Below, piece after piece: positions 16,305 through 25,718 of a DNA stretch of 64,000 bases (positions within the stretch are counted from its first letter, which is position 1; each line of letters begins with the position of its first letter). The notes under the pieces are model-generated. The model was not told the DNA's origin. It saw only the letters and a list, made by a program, of their open reading frames with translations, and did not search any database. Source of the DNA: CAVQBP01 sp963782475 (GTDB taxonomy: Bacteria; Bacteroidota; Ignavibacteria; Ignavibacteriales; Ignavibacteriaceae). Both the position numbers and the translations under genes were made by a program. The stretch is from assembly GCA_963782475.1 (NCBI GenBank), contig CAWAJW010000015.1:868001-932000 (forward strand), read 5' to 3'.

Positions 16305-18542
16305 TCATTTCATCAATATAAATTTCTTAGTTGAGATAAATTCACCCGCCTGCAGTTGATAGAAATAGATCCCGCTCGAAAGGTCTTTCCCATCGAACCT
16401 GACATTATATGTACCTGCTGTTTTTTCCTCATTTACTAGAGAAGCAACTTCTTTCCCAAGTATATCGTAAACTTTCAATTGAACAAAACCCTCTCTTGGA
16501 ATTGTATAGCTAATAGTTGTTGCTGGATTAAATGGATTCGGATAGTTCTGCGAAAGCTGATAAGTCAATTCGGGTTTAGTTCTAGGTTCATTGATGTCAG
16601 TAACATAATCTTCATAGTGAAGTACTGTCATTCCGCTGCCTGCAACCCAGATATGTAATAGGTTGCCATTCCTAAAAGAAGCAAAGCTATACAGTGGATT
16701 TCCCGTGTAAGTTGGAATTTGGGAAACAAAATTTTCCCCTTTTTGAAAACGAACCAAGCTGCCATCATATCCGGAAACAAGAGAAAAAATTCCAGTACCC
16801 ATATAGCTTCCCTCACCATAGATAAAGACATCCTCAGGCTGAAAAGGATATGGCTTTTCAACGTCCGTCCAGGAGATTCCCCCATCAGTTGTATAGGCCA
16901 TTTTCCTAAATTGCCCTAATGAGACCCACCCATATAAAGAATCCAGGAAATCGAAAGCGTAAAATGAGTTTTCAATCTTATTAAATTCCCAGGTTCTAGC
17001 TGTATCCTTTGAGACCCAGACACCATACTGATTTGCAAACCAGAGATGTCCAGGATCGGTAAATTTCATTTTATTAAATGACGTAACGAATTGATTGTTA
17101 TTGATAGGATATTGTTTCCAGATCTTACCTCCGTCAGTAGTAACATAATTATAAACAGAGTCCCTTTCCCATACCTCATAAATAATTCCTACATTTTTAT
17201 CTAGGAACTGCACTCCTCTCATTAATCGAATCTGATCATTAAGGCGAATAGATGACCAGGACTTTCCTCCGTCGGTTGTTTTATAAAGAGAATCATAACT
17301 CACAGCCCAGACATTTAATGAATCGAGCATATCTAATCCCGAAAAGTATTCTAACTGAGAACTGTACGATATATTCCAGATTCTGCCGCCGTCCTTGGTT
17401 TTGTAAATACAATTATCGCCGACACCCATACCAATATTCTCACTAACAAAATCAATCTTTCTTAGGTTACCTCTGATTGATTTACTGACTCTTTCCCAGT
17501 TTTTCCCGCCATCATTAGTCACCCAGAAATTATAACTTGTAGAATCAAGCCCTACTATAAATCCTTTTGTCGAATTCAAAAAATTTATTTTAAATGGGTA
17601 ATCCTGAGCTTGACCGACTTGAGAATATTCCCATTCCAAACCACTGTTGGCTGAATATATAACTCTGCCGTTCCCATCAACAGCAAAGATATTTGATTTA
17701 TTAGGAGAGGAGATTGATTTAATTGGAAAATTTTCAAGAGTATCTGCATACTGAAGTGACCATTTTACTCCCCCATCAGTTGTCTTATATATTCTGTCCC
17801 CTTCTGCTCCTAACCACCCAATTGAATCATTTAAAAATGCAAAAGTCTGGGTGGTATAAGGTAGATCGCACCATAATGTATCCCATGAATTTCCTAAATC
17901 ATCGCTCTTAAGAATAAAAGATAATGAATCTGAAGCAACTCCACTGTTTTTTGCTCGCCAGCTTGAGCCTAAAGCTAAAATTCTTCCACTTAATAAATTT
18001 GTGAATTGCACAATATCCCCATATGGGACAGAAACATCGGTATCCATGAAATAAGGAATACGATAAACTTCTTCCCAATTCCCGAAGAAATTATCAAGTT
18101 TACTAATTGTACCTTCATTTATTGAGGATTTTAACAATGACGATTCAGAAACTGGAAGAAAACTTAATGCATCCCCCATATAAGTATTACTTTGATGCCA
18201 GGTTAATCCGCCATCTGTAGTGAAAACAAAACTGATATCATCATCAATATAGGAATGTGGGGAAATAGCAAAACCAATTTCACTATTGATAAATCTAATT
18301 TCTGAGAAGGTATTCCGTTGATAATGAGCTTTTATTTTCCAGGTTTCGCCTGCGTCTGTTGTCATTAATATACTTCCGCCGCTGTTTACCGCAAAACCTA
18401 CGGTCTCATTTAAGAATTCAATATCATTGATTTGGTCAGAAGGTATATCCGGATATCTCAATTCCCATTGTGCATTGAGAATTGAAAAGTTTGAAAGAAG
18501 AAATACGATCAAGAAGAAACGGATCAAAGGAATATTTTTCAT
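16305..18542 (-). CDS. T9SS-sorted Asp-box/Ycf48-like propeller protein
   Basis: Large secreted protein carried by the element. The ATG at 18542 has a good ribosome-binding site (TAGGAGAAGCC) and opens a signal peptide (MKNIPLIRFFLIVFLLSNF). The body is a series of beta-propeller blades with Asp-box motifs of the type TTDGGxTW or TKDGGRIW, at least eight copies. The last ~85 residues are a type A T9SS sorting domain (SQNYPNPFNPATTISYTIP, then LSSGIYFYQLQAGEF and KKFILMK). The protein should be exported by Sec, then secreted or anchored by the host's T9SS. The ligand is unknown. Confidence 0.85.
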   Translation of the reverse strand: MKNIPLIRFFLIVFLLSNFSILNAQWELRYPDIPSDQINDIEFLNETVGFAVNSGGSILMTTDAGETWKIKAHYQRNTFSEIRFINSEIGFAISPHSYIDDDISFVFTTDGGLTWHQSNTYMGDALSFLPVSESSLLKSSINEGTISKLDNFFGNWEEVYRIPYFMDTDVSVPYGDIVQFTNLLSGRILALGSSWRAKNSGVASDSLSFILKSDDLGNSWDTLWCDLPYTTQTFAFLNDSIGWLGAEGDRIYKTTDGGVKWSLQYADTLENFPIKSISSPNKSNIFAVDGNGRVIYSANSGLEWEYSQVGQAQDYPFKINFLNSTKGFIVGLDSTSYNFWVTNDGGKNWERVSKSIRGNLRKIDFVSENIGMGVGDNCIYKTKDGGRIWNISYSSQLEYFSGLDMLDSLNVWAVSYDSLYKTTDGGKSWSSIRLNDQIRLMRGVQFLDKNVGIIYEVWERDSVYNYVTTDGGKIWKQYPINNNQFVTSFNKMKFTDPGHLWFANQYGVWVSKDTARTWEFNKIENSFYAFDFLDSLYGWVSLGQFRKMAYTTDGGISWTDVEKPYPFQPEDVFIYGEGSYMGTGIFSLVSGYDGSLVRFQKGENFVSQIPTYTGNPLYSFASFRNGNLLHIWVAGSGMTVLHYEDYVTDINEPRTKPELTYQLSQNYPNPFNPATTISYTIPREGFVQLKVYDILGKEVASLVNEEKTAGTYNVRFDGKDLSSGIYFYQLQAGEFISTKKFILMK

Positions 18543-18575
18543 GGCTTCTCCTAGATAAACTAAGTTCAAAATTTT

Positions 18576-20610
18576 TTACTTCATCAACACAAATTTTTTT
18601 GTTGATACAAAACCACCTGCCTGAATCCGATAGAAATACACTCCACTTGAGAGGTTGCTACCGTTGAACACAACTTTATAATTGCCAGAGCGTTTCACTT
18701 CATTTACTAATGTTGTTACTTCTCTTCCCAGTACATCATATATTTTCAGGATTACATGCAAACTTTTTGGCAATGAGTAAGTAATGTTTGTTGAAGGATT
18801 GAACGGGTTGGGATAGTTTTGAGATAGAGTAAAAACATTTGGTAATTCGTTTCCATTCGTTTCAGAAACAGATGTAATTTCTGATACAGGTCGCTTCCAG
18901 ACTGCACCACCATCTACGCCAGCATATATATAATCTCCGGCAATTGTTAAATCATTCACAAAATAACCCTCTAATCCGCCATCAATTTTATCCCAAGTTA
19001 TACCGTCATCCGTTGATCTATAAATCCCATTAAACGCTCCGGCAAAAACAAATTTGCCAAAAACCTGAAAAGTTTGGATCTGCATTGAATCGAGTTTAGT
19101 TGGAGACCATGTTTTACCACTATCAGATGATAGGAAAACTCCAACGCCTGAAGTTCCCGCTAAAATATTGTTTCCGGCAATTGCTAATGCATTAACAGTG
19201 CCTTGCAGCCCTTTAGAAAAATTCCAATTCAAACCGTTGTTGTTAGATATCCGAATACCTATCTGATTATATCCGGCTATAACAGTTGAATCAAATGCAA
19301 GTACATCCCAAACCTGATAATAACCATCCTCCTGTACGCTGTCGATTCTTTCCCATGTTTTCCCATCATCTATAGAATGCAAAACTCCATAATCTGATCC
19401 CGCAAATATTTCATGACCTTTGAAAACAAAAGAACGAGAACCTGTTTGCAAAAAACCAGAAGATACTTTTGTCCATGAATCAGAGGATGTACCAGTGCGA
19501 AAAATTCCACCATTAGTACCTGCTAAAAGATAATCATTGTTAATTCCCAGCCCATTAATAAAAACATTTGAAAGACCATTGCTGTATTTAGACCATGTAG
19601 CTCCATTATCATTCGATTGAAATACTCCGAATCCATTCGTGCCGGCAAATATTTTTTGAATCATAGGAAACAAGTGATTTTACATCTCCGGATAATAAAC
19701 CTTCATTGGCTTCTACCCAATTTAAACCAGCATCCGTTGACGTATAAACCCCTTGATATGTACCTGCCAAAAAGTAAGTACCATCAATTAGTAGAGTATG
19801 AATATAAATTCTTGTTAAAGATGTAGACTGCCATGTTTTCCCGCTGTCAAGAGATTGAAACAAACCGTAATTAGTTGCGGCAAAAATTTTTTCATCAAGA
19901 AAAGCAAAATTTGTCACTCCGTCGCCATTGGTTCCAATATCTGAACTAATCCATGTTGTACCCCAATCTGTGGAACGGTATACAACATTATCCCAGGACG
20001 ATACTAAAAGTAGATCGCCTAAAAAACCAATAGCAAATATTGCATCTTCCTCAAAGTTAATCTTATTCCATGTCACTCCATTATCAGTAGAACTATAGAG
20101 GCCATCATACAATGTACTTACAAATAACGTTTCAGAATGTATTGCAAATGTTACAACATTAGTTGATATCAGTCCGCTATCAATTTCTCTCCAAGTAAAA
20201 CCTCTATCAGGTGAGATAAAGATTCCATTTACAGTACCGGCAAAAAGGAAAGAATCTTTTACTGCTAATGTAGTAATTATTCGATCGGATAAACCTGCTG
20301 GACTCCAGCTGATTCCTTCATCTGAAGTTTTATACAGACCATGATTTGTTCCAGCATATATGTTTTTAGTATCAGCAGTAAGAGCTTCAATCCAATCGCC
20401 TTTAAGTATTTCATCATTTGATTGCCATTCGTTTGATTCTATACTTGATCGATATATGCCATTTCTTGTGCCTGCAAATTTATAACCGTTATGTATCAAA
20501 AGAGAAGTTACATCTGCTCCATAAGGTCCGTTAGTCTTTACCCACTGGGCATCGATTTCGGAATATATACCCAAAAGAAAAACGACTATGATTACCAGTG
20601 AATATTTCAT
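18576..20610 (-). CDS. T9SS-sorted Asp-box propeller protein, frameshifted
   Basis: Second propeller protein, paralogous to its neighbour. It starts at 20610 (MKYSLVIIVVFLLGIYSEIDAQ signal peptide). Many Asp-box blades (for example SSTDNGVTW, SSDSGKTW, STDDGITW) lead to a T9SS sorting domain (SQNYPNPFNPSTNITY to KKFVLMK). The frame breaks at a six-T run on the plus strand (19652-19657). Removing one base joins ...SYDSK to IFAGTNGFGVFQS without loss. A homopolymer error or phase-variation-type slippage is likely. It lies 33 bp upstream of the other propeller gene. Confidence 0.78.
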
Positions 20611-20822
20611 TCTGTCTCTCCTGAATTACCAAAAAATTATACGATTTACAATATATGCTAATGTTATCTTGATTAATCAACATTGTGTTTCTTGACCGCT
20701 TAAAATGAATCTTAGAATTTGAACCCTGTTTTATTGGTTCCCCATTATTTTTTATGATTTCTTTAATTTACTTCTTATTCACATGATGATCAAGAGAATT
20801 TTATAGGCGAAATTTTAGATAA

Positions 20823-20845
20823 TCCCCTGCAATATCGCCAGGGGA
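20823..20845 (-). terminator. Hairpin after the minus-strand replication cluster
   Basis: A perfect 7-bp stem (TCCCCTG with CAGGGGA) around a 9-nt loop, 10 bp beyond the stop of the Gp157-like gene. It lacks a clean T-run on the minus strand, so termination may be weak. The region up to 20610 holds no other gene that I can see. Confidence 0.45.
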
Positions 20846-20855
20846 CTCAATTATT

Positions 20856-21500
20856 TCATTGTCTTTTTTCATACACTCGAATCGTCTGCTCCTCTTTCAC
20901 TTCAATAGCTTTGTGATTTTCCGGCAGAGTCTTCACCCCACAACTTTCAACAACTTCATCCTTCAGCTTAGTAGCCAGCGTGAACATACTATGATAATTT
21001 ACCTCTGAAGTTTCCATGTGCTCTTCCAGTGCATTCTTGAGAGTGCAATATTCTTCATAACTTAACTTCGGCAATTCGAATGACTTGTATTCATCTTCCA
21101 CGAGACTTATGATCACTCTGCTTGTTCTGGAAACATCCCGCTTAAACCAGAAGTTGTTCCCTTCAATCTTCTCAAGTTTGTTTTGCCTCAGAATCTCATT
21201 AGCCTTTGCCTTAAGTCTGCCCTTTGTGGATTTCAGCTTTTGAATGATCTCATCAATAGCCTTCTTCCTTTCAGTGAGCAATTCAATATCCTTGTCAATT
21301 CCACCATCTTTCATTAAGAGCCATGCCCAGGCATCAACCTTCGATGGAATAGCCAAATCAAGTCGGGTGAGTTCATTATCCTCACTTGGTAGTATCTCAC
21401 CATCTTTCTCATAGATGTCATTCAGGAGGCAGTTCTTGATGAACAACATTTGTTGAAGTGACTCGTTTGCGTTTATCGATATAACATTCTGCGAGTGCAT
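20856..21500 (-). CDS. Siphovirus Gp157-like protein
   Basis: About 214 aa from the ATG at 21500, which has a GAAAGGAAA ribosome-binding site. Longer upstream starts would run into the RadC-like gene. The sequence KVDAWAWLLMKDGGIDKDIELLTERKKAIDEIIQKLK and the following helix KGRLKAKANEIL fit the Gp157 family, found in phage and mobile-element replication or recombination gene clusters. A coiled coil over residues ~65-105 is followed by a small beta part (NFWFKRDVSRTSRVIIS). The molecular role of the family is poorly defined. It is the last gene of the cluster. Confidence 0.7.
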   Translation of the reverse strand: MHSQNVISINANESLQQMLFIKNCLLNDIYEKDGEILPSEDNELTRLDLAIPSKVDAWAWLLMKDGGIDKDIELLTERKKAIDEIIQKLKSTKGRLKAKANEILRQNKLEKIEGNNFWFKRDVSRTSRVIISLVEDEYKSFELPKLSYEEYCTLKNALEEHMETSEVNYHSMFTLATKLKDEVVESCGVKTLPENHKAIEVKEEQTIRVYEKRQ

Positions 21501-21549
21501 TGTATTTTCCTTTCGATTAGTGAGGGAGACTCTGACATCTCCCTCATGT

Positions 21550-22020
21550 TCATAATAGCCTTCTTTCAACGAAGGACGTGTATTCCTCATCTGCGAACAC
21601 AATATGATCGAACACATTTATTCCAAGAATCTTCCCGGATTCAACAAGAACTCTCGTTACTGATATATCCTCATTGGACGGATCAGGATTTCCAGATGGA
21701 TGGTTATGAGCGAGAATGATGTTCGCACAGTTCGCTATAATTGCCCCTCTGAAAACACTTCTCGGATCAATAAGTGAAGAGTTCAGTAGCCCTTGAGTTA
21801 CTTTCTCGAATCCAATCACTCTGTTTGAGCTGCTTAGCCAGGCAACAAGGAATATCTCAAAAGCTTCTTCCTGTAGTACCGGTTTAAACAGCTCAAAGAA
21901 TTCCGCAGGTGAGGTTATCTTCTTCTTTGGTATTTGTGAAAGTTCAGGATACTTCACTGTGGTATCTCTGAACTTCCACTCAATCGTTTTGAACTTTATC
22001 TTTGTTTCTGTAGAAATCAT
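21550..22020 (-). CDS. RadC-like JAB/MPN domain protein
   Basis: A 156 aa RadC-family protein of the short type common on mobile elements. The metal-binding JAMM motif is clear: HNHPSGNPDPSNED. The preceding SSNRVIGFEKVTQG and FRGAIIANCANIILA strands and the following VLGINVFDHIVF-type end are as in RadC. The N-terminal helix-hairpin-helix of chromosomal RadC is absent. The start is ATG at 22020, preceded by GAAAGGAGCAG. Despite the name, a DNA-repair role for RadC is doubtful; on elements it may process or protect DNA. Confidence 0.85.
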   Translation of the reverse strand: MISTETKIKFKTIEWKFRDTTVKYPELSQIPKKKITSPAEFFELFKPVLQEEAFEIFLVAWLSSSNRVIGFEKVTQGLLNSSLIDPRSVFRGAIIANCANIILAHNHPSGNPDPSNEDISVTRVLVESGKILGINVFDHIVFADEEYTSFVERRLL

Positions 22021-22031
22021 TACTGCTCCTT

Positions 22032-22658
22032 TCAAAACGGGAAATCTTCATTTGAATTATCAGAAACAGATTCATTTACATTTGCTCCATACCCAAATGA
22101 AGCATCTTCCTCCGTTTGCTGATTCAGCAGTTCCGGTTTGTAATTTCTCGGATATCCTCTGGATAATGAAGCTTTGAATTGCGCTTTCAATCTATCTTCA
22201 TTAGTGTCCACAATGTTCCAGGTTCCGTATTTCAGCTTTCCGTTATCGGCAACATCTTTCACATAATCGAGCAGAAACACTTGTTTATTTCTGACTTTCA
22301 CAAGGAAGTCGGCAGGTATATCTTTGTGAGAGAATGACTTCAGCTTCTCAGCTATTTCTTCTTTAGTGAGATCATTGAAACAGTCGGTCTTGGTAAAGAA
22401 ATCTCTTACAACAAATGCGCCTCCCCAGTCAATTGATTTAGGATTTTTCGGATCGACAAGCTTAAGGTTTCCTTTGAAGATCACCTTCTTCGTCCATTCC
22501 TTACCAATATTGAATTCAACTTCAACTGCCAAATCCCTGATTGATTCAGGGAGATCGGCATAAGTTGGTTTACCGCTAATATCTTCTGCACCGATAACGG
22601 TTGCCTGTTTAATATAAACACCAGGCATGAACGAGTTTGATTGATTCAGTGTTAACAT
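22032..22658 (-). CDS. Putative single-strand-DNA-binding-like protein with SSB-type tail
   Basis: A 208 aa protein not firmly assigned to a family. It starts at ATG 22658 after AGAAAGGGAAA. It ends in NEDFPF, close to the acidic-hydrophobic tip by which bacterial SSB proteins recruit partners (consensus DDDIPF). A flexible Asn/Ser/Glu-rich linker precedes the tip. The N-terminal ~150 residues look beta-rich and could be an OB-like fold, but I see no diagnostic motif. The position between an AAA_24-like ATPase and a RadC-like gene supports a role in ssDNA handling. That role is inference. Confidence 0.6.
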   Translation of the reverse strand: MLTLNQSNSFMPGVYIKQATVIGAEDISGKPTYADLPESIRDLAVEVEFNIGKEWTKKVIFKGNLKLVDPKNPKSIDWGGAFVVRDFFTKTDCFNDLTKEEIAEKLKSFSHKDIPADFLVKVRNKQVFLLDYVKDVADNGKLKYGTWNIVDTNEDRLKAQFKASLSRGYPRNYKPELLNQQTEEDASFGYGANVNESVSDNSNEDFPF

Positions 22659-22677
22659 ACTTTTTCCCTTTCTGAGT

Positions 22678-23466
22678 TTAAGATGCGATCTTGAGTTTTG
22701 ATTTCTTTTGTGAATAGCCATTGATGGTAGCCAGGGCTTTTGATTTGCCAGTCCCTGACTCACCAATGACTAAGATGTTGGGGTAATAGATTCCGGCTTC
22801 TTCATACCTTTCAAAGATATAATTGAAGTCTTGCGGTATAACAGCCGGTAGTATCCCCAAACGATCCTTTGCATATCTGCCTTCTTCCGGTTTGGTTAAC
22901 CAATAGAATGAGGTTTCATTTGTCTTCGGGTCTTGCGATACTTTCGTGTACAGAATGATATCAAACCATTTCTGAATTTCATTTTTTGCTGACCCTTTGA
23001 GGGCAGGATATTCAATAACTTCTCCACCAACATCTTTGTCCCTATCAGAGTGCACATTGAAGATTGTCTTTACCGGAAGAGAACAGATGTTGTAGATGAA
23101 CATATTGAGGTTGTCTCCATATTGACCCCAGCCTCTCTGGTCGAGTGACTCAATGTGTCTGGCTATTTTGATTTGGTTTCGTTCCTGGAATCCGAGAGCA
23201 GAAGCCGTATCGAATGCAATACAGCTCAGATTCAATTCCTTAGCTTTGTCAGACAACTCGAATCCTTCCTCTATTACCTGGCTATTCTCAAGCAGAGGAT
23301 GTTCGAGTTTCCTTTTGACTGGTTTGATTAACTTTTTTACGATCAGTTTTGTTTGTTCCAATCCTTTCTGAATCCTAATTGGCATGATTCCGAAAGTCCG
23401 AACCAGAACATCTTCACTTCCAATCGAAGCTAAACTGCCATCGTAATCAAAGATTAGCGTGGTCAT
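22678..23466 (-). CDS. AAA_24/Sak4-like ATPase with Walker A at the C-terminus
   Basis: A 262 aa protein with a strong ribosome-binding site (AAGGAGAACC) before ATG 23466. Its parts match phage nucleotide-binding ATPases of the AAA_24 type, but the order is rotated. Residues 1-15 (TLIFDYDGSLASI) resemble the strand normally found after the P-loop. CIAFDTAS (82-89) is a Walker-B-like strand. KDRLGILPAVIPQDF (200-214) resembles the usual C-terminal end. Only then comes the P-loop, VIGESGTGKS (233-242), with its helix. Such ATPases work in phage recombination or replication. The permutation is my reading; a gene rearrangement is the alternative. Confidence 0.65.
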   Translation of the reverse strand: MTTLIFDYDGSLASIGSEDVLVRTFGIMPIRIQKGLEQTKLIVKKLIKPVKRKLEHPLLENSQVIEEGFELSDKAKELNLSCIAFDTASALGFQERNQIKIARHIESLDQRGWGQYGDNLNMFIYNICSLPVKTIFNVHSDRDKDVGGEVIEYPALKGSAKNEIQKWFDIILYTKVSQDPKTNETSFYWLTKPEEGRYAKDRLGILPAVIPQDFNYIFERYEEAGIYYPNILVIGESGTGKSKALATINGYSQKKSKLKIAS

Positions 23467-23523
23467 GGTTCTCCTTTGTTTTTGTTTGTTGTTTGTGAAT
23501 TGCGTGTTTGATGAAACAGGCTG

Positions 23524-24327
23524 TTAAATCCCGAAGATGTGAGAGATTCGTCTCTGGTAATTAGCCCGCATGTGCTGTTGTACGAAGTGGCTTACATAGT
23601 GTGTGAGAACATTGAGCAGGATGTATTGGCTCTCAGTTGATGAGAAGTTTTGTTCAACATACTTGAAAGCAGTTTTTCCAAGATGTGTCTCGATCTCATT
23701 AAGCTGCTTACTGTTGGTCTCAATGCTTTGCAGAATCTTTATCCTCTCTGCTATTACAGGCAATTTTGAGGACGTGGATTCCAATTGTACTCTCAAATTT
23801 TCGAGATCGATGCCGGAGGTGTGGCGGTGGTAAAAGCTGCCGAGCAATTTTCCGAATAACATTCCATTGGTACAAATGGCTCTTATGCCTCCCCAGAAGC
23901 CCCTTACCCCCTCAACTCCATTGTAAGAGTTATGAAGAAAGAGACTGAGAGCAACATCGGAGCTGCCGTCGTTGACAATTAAGTCAGGAAAGGTTATCTG
24001 CAACCGCATCCTTTTTTCATCGACAAAGGAATGAGAAGGATCAATAACCCATTTATTATCAAAGTTGTCCAAGAACTTCAATACTGGTAGGATTACTTCC
24101 TCATTTGTGATTACCTTGTAGGTTTTTGGCATGATTGAGATTAGCCTGTTGTTATCTGATCTCACTATAGCTTTATATTGCTCTGTTTGCCTGAGTCGAG
24201 TTTCAATGAAGAGTTGGTCCGTGTGGAATTCATAACTGACATTTCTTTCCTCAACCGGAAAGAGAAAGGGGTACAGCAGTTCATCCATTCTCGTCTGGCT
24301 GTTTAATAAGTTCTCCAGGTGATTCAT
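23524..24327 (-). CDS. DUF932-family plasmid/phage protein
   Basis: About 267 aa from ATG 24327, which follows an AAAGGAGAACAC ribosome-binding site. Upstream in-frame ATG codons lack one. The sequence YKVITNEEVILPVLKFLDN, SDVALSLFLHNSYNG, RGFWGGIRAICTNGML and the helical C-terminus fit DUF932, a family common on plasmids, ICEs and phages whose function is unknown. It sits in the minus-strand cluster upstream of the permuted ATPase. Confidence 0.75.
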   Translation of the reverse strand: MNHLENLLNSQTRMDELLYPFLFPVEERNVSYEFHTDQLFIETRLRQTEQYKAIVRSDNNRLISIMPKTYKVITNEEVILPVLKFLDNFDNKWVIDPSHSFVDEKRMRLQITFPDLIVNDGSSDVALSLFLHNSYNGVEGVRGFWGGIRAICTNGMLFGKLLGSFYHRHTSGIDLENLRVQLESTSSKLPVIAERIKILQSIETNSKQLNEIETHLGKTAFKYVEQNFSSTESQYILLNVLTHYVSHFVQQHMRANYQRRISHIFGI

Positions 24328-24376
24328 GATGTGTTCTCCTTTTTTTCTTTCAAGAAATTGGCTGTTGTTTTGGTTC

Positions 24377-24580
24377 TTACTTTTCGCTGACGAATGCAAT
24401 TTTGAGATGTTTGTTCTGGACATGATCAGTGCAATCGTTCCAGTATGAATCCATGTCACCATCGGATTCATACCAAACAGAAATCTGTTCTTTGCACTCT
24501 TCGCAATAAGCTGTTCTGTAATGACCATTTTCATCGTGACCGCCGTGATGAGCGATTACAGGGTATTTGTGTTCTATCAT
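24377..24580 (-). CDS. Small Cys/His protein, possible zinc ribbon
   Basis: A 67 aa product chosen from ATG 24580, which follows an excellent AGAAGGAGAACGAC site; the longer upstream reading has none. It contains AYCEECKEQI, then DCTDHVQNKH. The CxxC and C-x-x-x-H residues could bind one zinc. It resembles many small plasmid and phage proteins without a known role. It is part of the minus-strand cluster. Confidence 0.6.
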   Translation of the reverse strand: MIEHKYPVIAHHGGHDENGHYRTAYCEECKEQISVWYESDGDMDSYWNDCTDHVQNKHLKIAFVSEK

Positions 24581-25234
24581 GTCGTTCTCCTTCTGTTTTG
24601 TGGTTAATTTTTTTTCGTTGTGGATTCGGTTTTCACTTTTTGAGGCTTGCCTTCTGATAAGCAGATTTGTAAGTTTGCGGGCATGACTGCGAGTAGTAGT
24701 TGAAGTAAAATATATCAAGGCTCCCAGTCATTTATTGTAAGTCGTCAGGCAGGGAATTCTACCCGACGAAACTCTTCGACTCCGACCACTGATTGACACA
24801 GAGATACTTTTAAGCCGTGACCCTCAAGAGTGAATACGAATGCAATAGACGTGATTGGCCACGAGAAGCTAACTGTAATGATCAGAATCCTCTAGAGGAA
24901 ACCTCTAATGTGACTCGTCCATCGGGAAACCTTGAGGGAGTGAAAGTTTTTTTGGGGGAGTTACGGATTTGCTTCGTTTCGCTTCGACAAATCCGGTTAG
25001 GAGCTGAAACCTTTCTATTGATTCCTCTGACTATTCCCCCTGAGAAATGACCAACGCCAACTATGTTTTATGACAGACGGTCTCACCTGTCGAATCCTTC
25101 TTTTTTAATTGTGTGGGTTAGGTGACACTCCAGTAGTGTGTCACGTTTTATATATATGTGCGTTTACTCTCTCTGTGTGTGGGGAAAAAGAAATTGGAGA
25201 GATAACCCTACTGAGTCATCTCTCATCATTCTCT
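24581..25234. other. Long non-coding, structured gap inside the replication cluster
   Basis: About 650 bp without a convincing gene, less AT-rich than its surroundings and full of inverted repeats. CCCTCAAG (24821-24828) pairs with CTTGAGGG (24931-24938) and encloses the palindrome CCTCTAGAGG (24889-24898). CGGATTTG (24964-24971) pairs with CAAATCCG (24988-24995). GTGACAC (25122-25128) pairs with GTGTCAC (25138-25144). It could be a structured RNA, a leader or part of an origin. A plus-strand reading of 77 codons inside it lacks a ribosome-binding site and family features. Confidence 0.5.
25090..25104 (+). repeat. Internal copy of the att junction sequence
   Basis: Fifteen bases here (TCGAATCCTTCTTTT) are identical to 13550-13564, which spans the tRNA T-arm end and the first element bases at attL. 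Outside those bases the two sites differ. It may be a secondary or ancestral att site, or a chance match in AT-rich DNA. Confidence 0.4.
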
Positions 25235-25519
25235 TTAAGCATTGGCAGGTCTTCTTAACAGTGTTCTCGGTCTTACATAGTCCTTGTCACCGATGAATGT
25301 GCGCCAGTTACCATTCTTGGTTTTCTTGACCTTTCCGATTACCAATGTAAATCCTTTTGTAGAGAGAATGCTGTTGCACTCTTCCACGAAATTGGCATCT
25401 TCTATTTCATCTGGTTCGAGGAATACGGAATCAAACTTCTGTGCATCTTCTAAGTAGTCGATGTTAATGTTTCCGGTAATGTTTCCTCTACGATCTGTTT
25501 CTGCACGTTGTACGTTCAT
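25235..25519 (-). CDS. Small hypothetical protein of the replication cluster
   Basis: A 94 aa protein, not recognised. A good ribosome-binding site (AGAAGGAGTTCAC) precedes ATG 25519. It has no Cys, no membrane segment and no signal. The C-terminal half is basic (KVKKTKNGNWRTFIGDKDYVRPRTLLRR), suggesting nucleic-acid contact. The N-terminal half is acidic (LEPDEIEDANFVEE). It starts about 520 bp after the DUF3631-like ATPase stop and right beside the repeat cluster, so an origin-related or regulatory role is possible. Confidence 0.55.
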   Translation of the reverse strand: MNVQRAETDRRGNITGNINIDYLEDAQKFDSVFLEPDEIEDANFVEECNSILSTKGFTLVIGKVKKTKNGNWRTFIGDKDYVRPRTLLRRPANA

Positions 25520-25718
25520 TGTGAACTCCTTCTTTGTTGTGAATTAAATAGCCGTTAGGCTGAAGGGGTGAGCCCCCGGAAGGAAGTGAACGGATTTACA
25601 ACTCAACGAAAAACTCAACCAAAACAGACCCCACCTACCCTTAAACGGAGGGGGCGGTGTTCCTGGTATAAGAGGCACATACATTACGCAATAAATTTTG
25701 AAGTTTGGTACAAAAAAA

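Noticed and set aside
24817..25050. 77-codon plus-strand frame in the structured gap
   Set aside because: No ribosome-binding site, opposite to the operon, and it overlaps several inverted repeats.
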